64,000 nucleotides of DNA from an uncultured Rhodopila sp. (GCF_903944925.1 NZ_CAJATU010000132.1:1-64000), one strand, 5' to 3'. Counted from the stretch's first letter, positions 51,606-60,364 are shown. Notes: generated by a model from the letters alone, not told the origin. Program-made: numbers and translations.

Positions 51606-52892
51606 TTACCGTGTGAGCATCTCGATGAAGGCCCGCACGCGGGTCAGGATCTGGCCACTTGCCGGGCCGACCTGAAACGATCCTTCCAGGAAGATGCTGG
51701 GAACGCCCTGGCGGTGGAAATAGTCCGCCTGGATCTCGCGATGCACGCTGCCGAACGAGCATCCGATATAGCCATAGAACAGGATGCCCTGCGCCCCGAA
51801 TTCCGGCAGGAATTCCTCGATCCTTTGCTGCTGGCGCACCGGCGAGCCGAGTGTGCGGCCCGTAATGATAAAGTCCGCATAAGCCTCCAGCGGCGGCAGG
51901 TCCTCGCGATAGTCGCGGGTCCAGTCATCGGCGTTGTGCCAGGCGGTCACCGCGCCGCCGGCATCGTCAATGGTCTTGTAGACGCCGAATTCCTGCCCGC
52001 GGCCGCCGACCCAGGCGAGACGGACCAGTTTGCCGGTGGGGATCGGTGCGGCGGCGTTGGCTTCGAATTCCTCGATCAGTTCGTCGAGGACATCCTCATA
52101 AGCCTCCGGCTTGCCGAAATAGGTGGACAGGCCGGCCAGCGTATACATCGTTGCCAGGCTGCGAAGGTAGAGCGGATTATGCAGCCGCAGCCGCAGGATT
52201 CGGCGCAGCTTGCCGATGATCCGGTTGGCCCGCTTGATTTCTGCTGCGAGACGGTTTTCGTCGATCTGTTTGCCGGTCAGCCAGAGCGATACTTGCTTGA
52301 TATCGTCGATGAAAAAAGACTGCAGTTGGGCAACGCGAGCGGCATCGTCGGCGACGTTCGGGCGGTTCACCGCTTCGATGCGGAACACGTCGAAGCCCTG
52401 GTCCTTCAGAAGCTCCCACCCGAGGTTCAGCGGCTCGCATTGCCCGTTGTAGACCACGAGACGGGGCGGGGTGCGGCCGGACCGCAGGTAGAACTCGCCG
52501 AGGATCGACGCCACCATGGAGCACGACTCCTTAGGAAGGTGGAACGTATCCTCGGCCGCCGTCAGCGCATCCGCCGAACCGAGCCTGCCAAGCTCGCTGA
52601 TCGGTATCGGCAGGACATCGTTGGCATAGAACACCGGAAACAGCGGTGCGCTGGTCCAGATGACGTTCTTGCCTTCCTGCCAGGAGGCTTCGTGGTCATA
52701 AACGTAGCTGAGCACGAGGTCGAACAGCCGATCCACTGCGCGGGAATAGCCATGCGCCTTGCGCGTTTCCTCGATATAGGAGAGCTGGCTGTCCAGCGCC
52801 TCGCTGGTATGGATTGGACCCTTGTGGGTCCGCACATGCGCCAATTCCAGAAGGTTCAGCCCCTGTTCGGCGAAAATTGCATCCGATGCCAT
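51606..52892 (-). CDS. 2-Hydroxyacyl-CoA dehydratase/benzoyl-CoA reductase-like subunit B (set 2)
   Basis: 428 residues. HgdB/BcrB-like fold (Pfam HGD-D class) with the three cluster cysteines: Cys124 (PKESCSMV), Cys152 (NGQCEPL) and Cys378 (YIGCSFGS). Partner of the fused protein directly upstream (one base between). In relatives such A/B dimers hold [4Fe-4S] or double-cubane clusters and are fired by an ATP-driven reductase; they dehydrate 2-hydroxyacyl-CoA, reduce aromatic rings, or, in DCCP, reduce small molecules. No acyl-CoA genes surround it, so substrate is open. Last gene of the six-gene operon. Confidence 0.8.
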   Translation of the reverse strand: MASDAIFAEQGLNLLELAHVRTHKGPIHTSEALDSQLSYIEETRKAHGYSRAVDRLFDLVLSYVYDHEASWQEGKNVIWTSAPLFPVFYANDVLPIPISELGRLGSADALTAAEDTFHLPKESCSMVASILGEFYLRSGRTPPRLVVYNGQCEPLNLGWELLKDQGFDVFRIEAVNRPNVADDAARVAQLQSFFIDDIKQVSLWLTGKQIDENRLAAEIKRANRIIGKLRRILRLRLHNPLYLRSLATMYTLAGLSTYFGKPEAYEDVLDELIEEFEANAAAPIPTGKLVRLAWVGGRGQEFGVYKTIDDAGGAVTAWHNADDWTRDYREDLPPLEAYADFIITGRTLGSPVRQQQRIEEFLPEFGAQGILFYGYIGCSFGSVHREIQADYFHRQGVPSIFLEGSFQVGPASGQILTRVRAFIEMLTR

Positions 52893-52893
52893 G

Positions 52894-54906
52894 TCAGACC
52901 CCTACTTTTTCTGTCAGAACTTCAACGAATGCCTCGACGCGTGTCTTGATCTGCCCGACATCGCCTTGCGAGTAGTCGGTGCCGAGTTCAAGCACCGGGA
53001 AGCCGGCGGCCTGGAACGCGTTGATGAACTTCCCTTTGGTCAGGCCGTAGCATGGGCAGAACTTGAGGTAGGTGAACAGCACGCCGTCCACCTTGTACTC
53101 GCGCGCCAGATCGACGGCGAACTGGACCCGTTTCTCCAACGGCACCTGCCGCGCGCACGGCGCCCGATCGAGATAGCCGCTGGCAAGCGCCCGCCACGGA
53201 TCGCCGGTTGCGTCGGTGTCCTGGTAGAACGGGCTGAGGCCGGTGCAGTGATCTTCAGCCACGATCGTGGCGCCGATTTCGTCTTCGACCAGATCGAGCA
53301 CGCGCCGATCACCGTCGGCGATGATGCCGCCGGACATCAGCAGCCGCAGCCGGCGCGGGCCTGCGTCGGGCACGCGGGACAGCCGGCCGAGCACTTCCTC
53401 CAGCAGCGGGATCAGCTGTTCCGCTTCCAGCGTCGCGGCGGCGCGGGTGATTTCCAGGAAGTCGCGCCCGTCCAGCGGCGGATTGTTCCGTTTGCGCAGG
53501 GCGGAGATGTCGCGCACCAGGGCGCGCACCCGGTTGAACAGGCGGATCTGGGTCTGCACGTCCTCCTCATGGATTTCGTGACCGGTCAGCTTTTCCAGAT
53601 CGCGGCGGAAGTTCAGGATTTCTGCGCGGAAGAATTCCCGCCCGTTGGGCTCGTTGCCGTTGCGCGGAACGATGTAGCCGCGCGCCGGCTTGTAGAAGTT
53701 GTCGATCGCCTGCGACGTCGCCCGCATGGCGTCGCAGGTGTAGAACGTGAACACCTCATCGACGGCTTCATTGATGGGCGCCTTGGTTTCAAACTGGCCG
53801 AGTACTGCCTTGGTGAAATCGCAGAACACCGCCTTGGTGATGCGCTCGCCGCGCGAAACGTCCTCGGCATCGCCGCATTTCAGCAGGCGAATGAACGCCG
53901 CGCCGGAGGCGCCAAGCAGCTCCACCGGCACATAGTTGCAGAGATACGCGGCCTTTTTCGCATCGGTCCGGGCGATGAAAAATGCCTCCGCCTGGGCGAT
54001 GCGCGCGGTGACATCCGACAGGTCCGCGCGTTCGGTGCGCTCCGGCTGCAGCAGGGCGCCGCGGCGGTCCGCCAGGAACTGCTGCGCGTAAACCGCAGCG
54101 CCGAGCGCACCAGCATAGATCGCATCGATCCTCGTCGGCTTTATTCCGAAGCCGATAAGGGTCTCCAAAGCGTGCTTCATGCCGGCGTTATTGGAGACGC
54201 CGCCGGTGAACACGAGGTCTTCCTCCAGCTTTACCTTGCTGACGAGGTTGCGCACCCGTTTCGCCGAGGCGAAATGGATGCCGGCAGCGATGTCCTCTCG
54301 CGGCAGGCCACGCGCCCGCAACGAGATGATTTCCGACTCCGCGAACACCGTGCACTGGCTGCTGATCGCCGGCAGCGATCCGGCCTGCAGGGAGGCGGGT
54401 CCAACCTGCTTGACGGTGTAGTCGAGCAGGGCGGCGGCTTTTTCCAGGAAGCGCCCGGTTCCGGCGGCGCATTTGTCGTTCATGATGAACTTGGCGACCT
54501 TGCCGGTATCCGGATCGATCTGGATCGCCTTCGAATCCTGGCCGCCGATGTCGATGATCGTGCGGGTGGCTGCGTTCAGGTAGTGCGCCCCCATCGCGTG
54601 GCAGGAGATTTCGGTCACGATCTCCGTAGGAACGGTTTCAAATCGCAGCGAGATCCGGCCGTAGCCGGTTCCGACGGCGTAGTCGATGTCGTCCTGCGTG
54701 ATTGCCGCGCTGTCCAGCAACTCCTCCTGCAATTCCTCGGCCGTCGTCTGCATGTTTACGCCGGTGGGAATCTGGGCGAGGAAGACCTGGCCGTCGTGCA
54801 GCAGAACGGCTTTGGCCGAACGCGATCCGATGTCGACGCCGAGCACCGTACCGGAGCCGATACGGTGGACCAGAACAGGGTCAATGACGTCCTGAATTGT
54901 CAGCAT
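52894..54906 (-). CDS. Fusion: BadF/HgdC-type ATPase activator plus dehydratase-like subunit A (set 2)
   Basis: 670 residues from ATG 54906 (GGAGGAG upstream). Residues 1-275 are an ASKHA ATPase: GVDIGSRSAKAVLL (23-36), GTGYGRI, DIGGQDSK (119-126), cluster ligands Cys146 (NDKCAAGTG) and Cys185 (SQCTVFAESE), and TGGVSNN. Residues 315-670 are an HgdA/BcrC-like subunit with CNYVPVELLGA (from 323), FCDFTK, TCDAMRATSQ, MSGGIIADGDRR, DHCTGLSPF and FCPCYGLTKGKF. Activator and catalytic subunit are normally separate because the activator docks only transiently. A permanent link is unusual. The linker 276-314 is charged. Confidence 0.85.
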   Translation of the reverse strand: MLTIQDVIDPVLVHRIGSGTVLGVDIGSRSAKAVLLHDGQVFLAQIPTGVNMQTTAEELQEELLDSAAITQDDIDYAVGTGYGRISLRFETVPTEIVTEISCHAMGAHYLNAATRTIIDIGGQDSKAIQIDPDTGKVAKFIMNDKCAAGTGRFLEKAAALLDYTVKQVGPASLQAGSLPAISSQCTVFAESEIISLRARGLPREDIAAGIHFASAKRVRNLVSKVKLEEDLVFTGGVSNNAGMKHALETLIGFGIKPTRIDAIYAGALGAAVYAQQFLADRRGALLQPERTERADLSDVTARIAQAEAFFIARTDAKKAAYLCNYVPVELLGASGAAFIRLLKCGDAEDVSRGERITKAVFCDFTKAVLGQFETKAPINEAVDEVFTFYTCDAMRATSQAIDNFYKPARGYIVPRNGNEPNGREFFRAEILNFRRDLEKLTGHEIHEEDVQTQIRLFNRVRALVRDISALRKRNNPPLDGRDFLEITRAAATLEAEQLIPLLEEVLGRLSRVPDAGPRRLRLLMSGGIIADGDRRVLDLVEDEIGATIVAEDHCTGLSPFYQDTDATGDPWRALASGYLDRAPCARQVPLEKRVQFAVDLAREYKVDGVLFTYLKFCPCYGLTKGKFINAFQAAGFPVLELGTDYSQGDVGQIKTRVEAFVEVLTEKVGV

Positions 54907-54922
54907 GTGCGTCTCCTCCTGT

Positions 54923-55771
54923 TCAGGCGTGGCCGGCCTGGTAATGACGTTGCGCCAGCACCGCGGCGCCGACCGCCCCGGCGTAGACCATGTCGAGTTT
55001 CGGCGTTGTGAAGGGATGCCCAACCAGGGATTCCAGCGCCTGTTTCATGCCGAGATTGTTGGACACCCCGCCGCAGAAGACGATTTCCGGATCGAGCCCC
55101 AGGCGGTTGACCAGGTTGCGCACCCGGCGGGCCGAGGCGAGGTGAATCGCGGCGGCAATGTCCTGCGGTCTTTCGCCTTTCGCCTTCAACGAAATGACCT
55201 CGGATTCCGCGAACACGACGCACTGGCTGCTGATGTCGATTTTCTTGCCCGATTCCAGAGAGCGTTCGCCGAGTTCTTCCAGCGTGTAGCCCAGCAATTC
55301 GGCGATGCGTTCCAGGAAACGACCGGTGCCGGCGGCGCATTTGTCGTTCATGATGAACTCGATGACGCGGCCGTTTTCGGGATCGACACGGATTGCCTTG
55401 GCGTCCTGGCCGCCGATATCGATGATCGTTCTGGTGCCGCGATTCAGCGCGTGCGCCCCCATGGCGTGACACGATATTTCGGTCACGATGGTTGTGGGCA
55501 CGTCTTCGTAACTCAGGGCGATGCGGCCGTATCCGGTGCCGACAACGAACCCGAGATCGTCGCGCGTAACGCCAGCCTGGCGGAGCAGGCGGTTGACCAG
55601 GCGGTCGGCGGTTTCCTGCGAATCGACCCCGCTGGCGGTGATGGCGGTGTGAACCGACCCGCCGCCGATAAGGGCGGCCTTTGCCTGTCGCGAACCGATA
55701 TCGACGCCGATTGTGGTGATCTGCGGAAGGGTTGCGACAAGGTCGTCCCCGAAGACGTCATTGGCTTTCAT
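54923..55771 (-). CDS. BadF/BcrD/HgdC-type ATPase activator (2)
   Basis: 282 residues, the usual single-domain size. GVDIGSRQAKAALI at about 22-35, GTGYGRI, DIGGQDAK (118-125), Cys145 (NDKCAAGTG) and Cys184 (SQCVVFAESE) that bind the bridging [4Fe-4S] cluster of the dimer, CGGVSNN. It hydrolyses ATP to push an electron onto the dehydratase-like partner. It follows the set-1 subunits by 33 bases and precedes the fusion gene by 16. With the activator at 58217 it could form a BcrA/BcrD-like heterodimer, or each could serve its own set. Confidence 0.85.
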   Translation of the reverse strand: MKANDVFGDDLVATLPQITTIGVDIGSRQAKAALIGGGSVHTAITASGVDSQETADRLVNRLLRQAGVTRDDLGFVVGTGYGRIALSYEDVPTTIVTEISCHAMGAHALNRGTRTIIDIGGQDAKAIRVDPENGRVIEFIMNDKCAAGTGRFLERIAELLGYTLEELGERSLESGKKIDISSQCVVFAESEVISLKAKGERPQDIAAAIHLASARRVRNLVNRLGLDPEIVFCGGVSNNLGMKQALESLVGHPFTTPKLDMVYAGAVGAAVLAQRHYQAGHA

Positions 55772-55804
55772 TTTAGGAAACTCCAGGTAGCGATCGACCG
55801 CCGT

Positions 55805-57016
55805 CTAAGACAACATCTCGACAAAAGCCTTGACCCGCATGATCTGTTCTTCAGTCGGAGGCTCCCGGTGCACATCGGTTTCCAGCGCAATCAGCGGAAT
55901 GCCGAGCTTCGAAAAATGATCGCGCTCAAGCTGCTGCATCAGGCTGGCGTAGGGGCAGCCGATGATCGAAGAAGAAATGATTCCGCGCGCGCCGGTCTTG
56001 CGCACTTCTTCCTCGACCAGGATGCGCCGATATGCAACCGATGCGCCGACAGCCTCACCCAGGTCGCCGCGGGCCTGCGCGTCGAGCACGAAATGTGCCA
56101 GGCTTTCAAGCGGCGGCAGGGTTTCGTCGTATTTCTGGGTGCCGTGATAGACCCAGCCGGCGATGCCGCCGCCCGATTCTTCGATCGCCTGGAACAGGCG
56201 CTGGTTGCCGACACTGCCGGCGAGAACCAGCGGAATATAGTTGGCCGGTTCGGGGTGACGGTCCAGCGCCCGCAGTTCGGCAATCAGCGTATCCAGCACG
56301 ATGCCGAACTGTTCCGGATTGCCGAACATGTGCATCGCGCCCATGAAGATCTGCTTGGTCTGAATGCCCGGAATATACAGCGGATGGCGGGCGCGCAGGT
56401 CCAGCAAAGTCTCGACCTTGGTCAGCAGAAGGTTCTTCCGCCGGATTTCGTCGGCTACGCGTTCTTCGTCCACCGGATGGCCGGTCAGCCAGAACCCGAT
56501 CCGGCGCAGCTCGGAGACCAGGAAGGCGATGCCCGAAGCACGCTTTTCCGCGGTCCGGAACGCGGTCACCGTATCCAGCGTCTCGACATCGTAGCCGTCG
56601 CGCTTGGCCAGTTCCAGCACCGAGGAAATCGGCTCGCAGCCGGAACCGAAATGCAGGATGCGCTTGATGTTGTTGTCGCGGTCGCTGTGCAGACGGCCGA
56701 TCATTGCTTTGATCATGGAACAGAATTCGCCGGGAACCTGGAAATGATCTTCGGCGATGGCTTCCGATTTGCGGCTGTCGTCGTACCAAAGCTGGTCGTA
56801 ACCCAGCGGGATCGTGTCGCATGCGTAAATCAGCGGCGAATCCCAGCTCCAGCCGCCCCACAGCACGGACTGTCCGGCCGCGGCCTCGCGCTGGATATTG
56901 GCGTACGAATATGACTCGGCCAGCGTCTGCAAGGCGGCGAGGCCGGCAGAATCGGCGGCGGTGCGGGGGCGGCGGCGCGACGTCTTGCGACGGCTCCGTT
57001 CGAGGACTTCACCCAT
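55805..57016 (-). CDS. 2-Hydroxyacyl-CoA dehydratase/benzoyl-CoA reductase-like subunit B (set 1)
   Basis: 403 residues from ATG 57016, overlapping subunit A by eight bases. Cys99 (PGEFCSMI), Cys127 (GSGCEPIS) and Cys354 (IIGCPYAS) match the cluster ligands of the set-2 paralogue. A short Arg/Lys-rich N-terminus (RSRRKTSRRRPRT) is odd and not seen in the twin. Forms with the gene at 57009-58205 the catalytic dimer of set 1. Confidence 0.8.
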   Translation of the reverse strand: MGEVLERSRRKTSRRRPRTAADSAGLAALQTLAESYSYANIQREAAAGQSVLWGGWSWDSPLIYACDTIPLGYDQLWYDDSRKSEAIAEDHFQVPGEFCSMIKAMIGRLHSDRDNNIKRILHFGSGCEPISSVLELAKRDGYDVETLDTVTAFRTAEKRASGIAFLVSELRRIGFWLTGHPVDEERVADEIRRKNLLLTKVETLLDLRARHPLYIPGIQTKQIFMGAMHMFGNPEQFGIVLDTLIAELRALDRHPEPANYIPLVLAGSVGNQRLFQAIEESGGGIAGWVYHGTQKYDETLPPLESLAHFVLDAQARGDLGEAVGASVAYRRILVEEEVRKTGARGIISSSIIGCPYASLMQQLERDHFSKLGIPLIALETDVHREPPTEEQIMRVKAFVEMLS

Positions 57017-58205
57017 GGACGTGCTCCTTGCTGTTCGTTTCGATGCGGTCGTCCCGCTGGCCCTGCAGCACTTCAAGGAAGGCTTCGACACGGGTTTTGA
57101 GCTGGCCGATATCGCTTACAGAGTAGTCGCTGGAAATTTCCAGCACCGGCACGCCGCTGGCGGTCAGGCGGTCGAGAAACTCCAGCTTGCTGACCCCGTA
57201 ACAGGCGCAGAACTTGAGATAGACGTAGATCACGCCATCGACGCCGTATTCCTCCGCCAGGCCGGTGGAGAAATCCAGGCTGTCGTCCAACGGCTTCATG
57301 CGGGCGCAGGGCGCCTGGTCGAGATATCCGTCCGCCAGCGCAGCGAACGGATCGCCATCTTCCCGCAAGGTGTGGGCGAATGGCCGGTAGCCGGTGCAAT
57401 GGTCCTCGACAACAACGCGGGCGCCGATTTCCCGCTCGATCAGCTCGACAAGCCGGCGGTCGCCATCGGCCATGATGCTGCCGGAGATCATCAGACGTAT
57501 CGGCCGGGAACCGTCATCGTGCGTCCGGGCCAGCTTTTGATACAGCTTTTCATATGCAGTCAGCAGCGTTGCCGGCGGCAGATAGTAGAAGCCGCGCACG
57601 AGTTCCAGGAAGTCCAGGCCGGTGAGCGGTGGGTTCGGCCGTTTGCGCAGCTCGGAAAAATCGCGCAGCAGGCGGCGGACCTTGTTGTACAGCGCGATTT
57701 GTGCGCTGACCTCGCTGTCCGTGACGGCGCGGCCAACCAGTTCGGCCACGTCGTCGCGGTAATGCAGGATCTCAGAGCGGAAAAAGTCGCGCGACGCGGC
57801 TTCGTTGCGCAGCCGCGGCAGGTTGAGCAGGGTAGTCGGAACGAACTGCTCGATCACCTCGGCGGCCCGCTTCATCGATGCGCAGGTGTGGAAGGTATAA
57901 AGCTTGTCCACCGCATGGTAGAACGGATCGCCACCTTCCTTGTCGAAAGCGCCGATGCAGCTTTTGCTGAAGTCGCAGAATACGCTTTGGGTGTAGCGCT
58001 CGCCTTGGGAAACGATCTCCGGACTGCCGGCCTTGAACAGGCGCGCGTGGCGCAGCCCGGCGGCATTCAGGATTTCCGGCGGGGTGTAGGCGCAGAAATA
58101 GCCGGCCCGTTTCCTGCCGCCTTCATCCGCAATAAACGCCTGCTGTTCCGCCTCGATCAGCGCATGGATCGGCAGCAGATCCGCGCTAAACAGAGAGTTT
58201 GTCAT
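57009..58205 (-). CDS. 2-Hydroxyacyl-CoA dehydratase/benzoyl-CoA reductase-like subunit A (set 1)
   Basis: 398 residues from ATG 58205 (GGTGA upstream; GTG 58214 also in frame). Motifs correspond to the C-terminal half of the fusion protein: FCAYTPPEILNAAGL with Cys38, SVFCDFSKSC with Cys77 and Cys83, FHTCAS, ISGSIMADGDRRLVEL, DHCTGYRPF and KFCACYGVSKLEFL. This paralogy shows that the operon holds two complete A/B sets. Extra cysteines (CDFSKSC, CACYG) beyond the minimal three raise the possibility of a larger cluster. The start lies 12 bases after the activator stop. Confidence 0.8.
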   Translation of the reverse strand: MTNSLFSADLLPIHALIEAEQQAFIADEGGRKRAGYFCAYTPPEILNAAGLRHARLFKAGSPEIVSQGERYTQSVFCDFSKSCIGAFDKEGGDPFYHAVDKLYTFHTCASMKRAAEVIEQFVPTTLLNLPRLRNEAASRDFFRSEILHYRDDVAELVGRAVTDSEVSAQIALYNKVRRLLRDFSELRKRPNPPLTGLDFLELVRGFYYLPPATLLTAYEKLYQKLARTHDDGSRPIRLMISGSIMADGDRRLVELIEREIGARVVVEDHCTGYRPFAHTLREDGDPFAALADGYLDQAPCARMKPLDDSLDFSTGLAEEYGVDGVIYVYLKFCACYGVSKLEFLDRLTASGVPVLEISSDYSVSDIGQLKTRVEAFLEVLQGQRDDRIETNSKEHVHG

Positions 58206-58216
58206 CTTGTTCACCG

Positions 58217-59164
58217 TTATGCTGTGTGAGCCAGGGCGGGTTTCTCCGCCGCCGTGGCGGCGCGTCTGCGCGGCGGCGCGGCGCTGCCGGCCTGTTTTGC
58301 TGCTGCGGCCGCGGCCTGGTGGCGGCCGGCGTGGACCGCGGCGCCCAATGCGCCCGCATAGATCATGTCGATTGGTGCCGGAACGAACCTGGCCCCGATA
58401 AGCGTTTCCAGTGCGTGGCGCATACCCGGGTTGTTGGCAACGCCGCCGGTGAAAACCAGATCCGGTTCGGTACCGACACGCCCGAGCAGCGATTTCACGC
58501 GCCGGGCCGATGCGAAATGAATCCCCGCGGCGATGTTGGCGTGGGCGGCACCGTCCTTGTGGCGTTCACCGCGCGCGCGCAACGAGATCATCTCGGACTC
58601 GGCGAACACCACGCATTGGCTGCTGATCACCGCCGGCTCGGTCGCCTGCAACGATACGTCGCCCAGCTTGTCGAGTTCGAGCCCCAGCAGCACGGCGGCC
58701 TTTTCCAGGAACCGGCCCGTTCCGGCGGCGCATTTGTCGTTCATGACAAATTCAAGAACCCTGCCGGTCGCCGGATCGACCTTGATCGCCTTCGAATCCT
58801 GGCCGCCGATATCGATGATCGTGCGCGTGCGCGGATTGAGCGCGTGCGCGCCGCTGGCGTGGCAGGTGATTTCGGTGACGACCTGGTAGGGAATATCCTT
58901 ATAGGCGAGAGAGATACGGCCATAGCCTGTTCCGACGACGTAAGCGATGTCGCGCCGCCGCAGTTTCGCCTCCTTCAGCAGCCGCGCGAGCAGCTCGTCC
59001 GCCGTTTCCTGCATATAGAGCCCGGTCGGAATGAAGGTGGTGTAGATGCTGTCGGGGGTGAGCAGAACGCCCTTCGAGCCGCGCGAGCCGATGTCGAATC
59101 CGACCACGGGTGCGGCAGGCGCGGGCTTCCAGGGATCTGATCCGATGATGTCGCTAATTTTCAT
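58217..59164 (-). CDS. BadF/BcrA/HgdC-type ATPase activator (1), first gene of operon
   Basis: 315 residues from ATG 59164. FDIGSRGSKGVLL at about 23-35, GTGYGRI, DIGGQDSK (118-125), Cys145 (NDKCAAGTG) and Cys184 (SQCVVFAESE), TGGVANN. A C-terminal Ala/Lys/Arg-rich tail of about 40 residues (AAAAAAKQAG onwards) and an insertion KDGAAHAN near residue 205 set it apart from the 282-residue copy. It heads the six-gene operon, about 200 bases downstream of a perfect FNR/FixK box. Function: ATP-driven one-electron donor for the dehydratase-like partner. Confidence 0.85.
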   Translation of the reverse strand: MKISDIIGSDPWKPAPAAPVVGFDIGSRGSKGVLLTPDSIYTTFIPTGLYMQETADELLARLLKEAKLRRRDIAYVVGTGYGRISLAYKDIPYQVVTEITCHASGAHALNPRTRTIIDIGGQDSKAIKVDPATGRVLEFVMNDKCAAGTGRFLEKAAVLLGLELDKLGDVSLQATEPAVISSQCVVFAESEMISLRARGERHKDGAAHANIAAGIHFASARRVKSLLGRVGTEPDLVFTGGVANNPGMRHALETLIGARFVPAPIDMIYAGALGAAVHAGRHQAAAAAAKQAGSAAPPRRRAATAAEKPALAHTA

Positions 59165-59364
59165 GTAGTTAAGAACCCCGATTGCTGTTGCATGACGCAA
59201 AGACGAAAGAACACGACCGCGCAGTTCAGCAGCGGGTCGCATAGCGGGAAGCGTGTCCGGTCCCACGGAACAATAAGCCTGCCGGCTGATCCAACCACGC
59301 TTATGCGACGTGGCTATAACCAGACTACCTATAGTGCACGTTATTCAGACGCAGGCCGCTGTCT

Positions 59365-59378
59365 TTGATCTGGATCAA
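59365..59378 (-). promoter_or_regulatory. Perfect FNR/FixK (Anr) box
   Basis: TTGAT-CTGG-ATCAA, the exact FNR/FixK consensus half-sites with N4 spacing, extended by T and A on the outside. On the minus strand, 30 bases beyond its centre lies GAATAA/AATAAC (about 59346-59340), at the right distance for the -10 box of a class II FNR promoter with the site at -41.5. Transcription would start near 59330 and read into the activator gene at 59164. No gene on the plus strand could use it. It predicts induction when oxygen is absent. Confidence 0.75.
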
Positions 59379-59442
59379 ACCGAACCGTCACGGGGCAATC
59401 TCCGTCGAGGCGTCAAACCCGACCATCCGACAGTTCATACAC

Positions 59443-59459
59443 TATTGCAAGGTGCAATA
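59443..59459. promoter_or_regulatory. Perfect inverted repeat beside soeC end
   Basis: TATTGCA-AGG-TGCAATA, seven-base arms around three bases. It lies 16 bases downstream of the soeC stop and about 70 bases upstream of the FNR box. There is no T-run, so a protein operator for the dehydratase-like operon is more likely than a terminator. The cognate regulator is not in the window. Confidence 0.4.
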
Positions 59460-59474
59460 TGACAATAACTGTGT

Positions 59475-60362
59475 TTACGAGTGTTTATCGGACCGCCGTC
59501 CGGCATCAAACCACGCCCCGGCGATGTGACCCGCCTCGGCAAAAAACAGCCAACGCTCCAGCAACACGCCGGCGCCCGCGGCCAGCACGGCGGCAACGGC
59601 AAGCACCGGCGAAAAGCCGGCAAGAAGCTCAAGCAAGCTCAGGCCAAGCGGCAGCGCGAACAGCAAGGCGCCCGCGACCCGGCGCAGCATCCGCGCCCGT
59701 GAAACGCCGCCGCCCATTTCACTCAGCGCCGAACCCATGACGGCCAGCGTCGGATCCAGCAACCGCACCCGGCCGACGCGGTCCAGCCCGGCGGCTGCGA
59801 TCGTGTCGCCCGACGCCGAAAGTTCGTCGAGCCGCCGCCAGTAGGCCAGCTTGACCGCCCCGGCAGGCGGGATCGCCGCCACCGCCAGGGCGACGAGGCC
59901 GCCCGTCAGCAGCACCAGCAACAGCGCCCCCGTCATACCGGCGATCAACAGGAAACCCGCCGGCACCAGGCCGGTGTGCCATTGCGGCACCGGCCGCAGG
60001 CTGGCGTAGATCATTGCGGTACTGGCGACAGCACCCGTCGCCAGCACCGCCATCGTCAGGCCGAGGACCCTGCCGACCACGGCGCCCTGCGGCACGCCCG
60101 CGAAGCCCAGCGCCACCGCCGCGCAGGCCACCGCCGCGACGGCCTCCCGCGACAGCCACGACGTCCGCGCCCGCGTCAGCGCCCGCAGCAACCCCCCGGG
60201 CCGGCCCAGATGCCGCTTGGCCGCCAGTAGACCGCCGGCCACCAGTACCAAACCCACGGCCGGGATCGCGCCGCCCACCGCCAGGACTCCCGCCAGCGCC
60301 AGCAGACCGAACCCGGCGCCGGAGGCGGTGGTGAACACGATCAACGGGAATGCCCGGTGCAT
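59475..60362 (-). CDS. soeC: Sulfite dehydrogenase (quinone) membrane subunit SoeC
   Basis: 295 residues with about eight hydrophobic helices, DmsC/NrfD-like anchor. Typical details: FPLIVFTTASGAGFGLL at the start, KRHLGRPGGLLRAL, SWLSREAVAAV (the WxSRE motif of DmsC/SoeC) and YASLRPVPQWH. It takes electrons from SoeAB to the quinone pool. It starts two bases after the soeB stop. The gene itself is intact, unlike soeA and soeB. Confidence 0.8.
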   Translation of the reverse strand: MHRAFPLIVFTTASGAGFGLLALAGVLAVGGAIPAVGLVLVAGGLLAAKRHLGRPGGLLRALTRARTSWLSREAVAAVACAAVALGFAGVPQGAVVGRVLGLTMAVLATGAVASTAMIYASLRPVPQWHTGLVPAGFLLIAGMTGALLLVLLTGGLVALAVAAIPPAGAVKLAYWRRLDELSASGDTIAAAGLDRVGRVRLLDPTLAVMGSALSEMGGGVSRARMLRRVAGALLFALPLGLSLLELLAGFSPVLAVAAVLAAGAGVLLERWLFFAEAGHIAGAWFDAGRRSDKHS

Positions 60363-60364
60363 GA

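Noticed and set aside
51606-59164. Calling the operon a benzoyl-CoA reductase
   Set aside because: Cluster residues fit the superfamily, but no benzoate-CoA ligase, ferredoxin or ring-cleavage genes are present and subunit sequences show no specific match I can defend.
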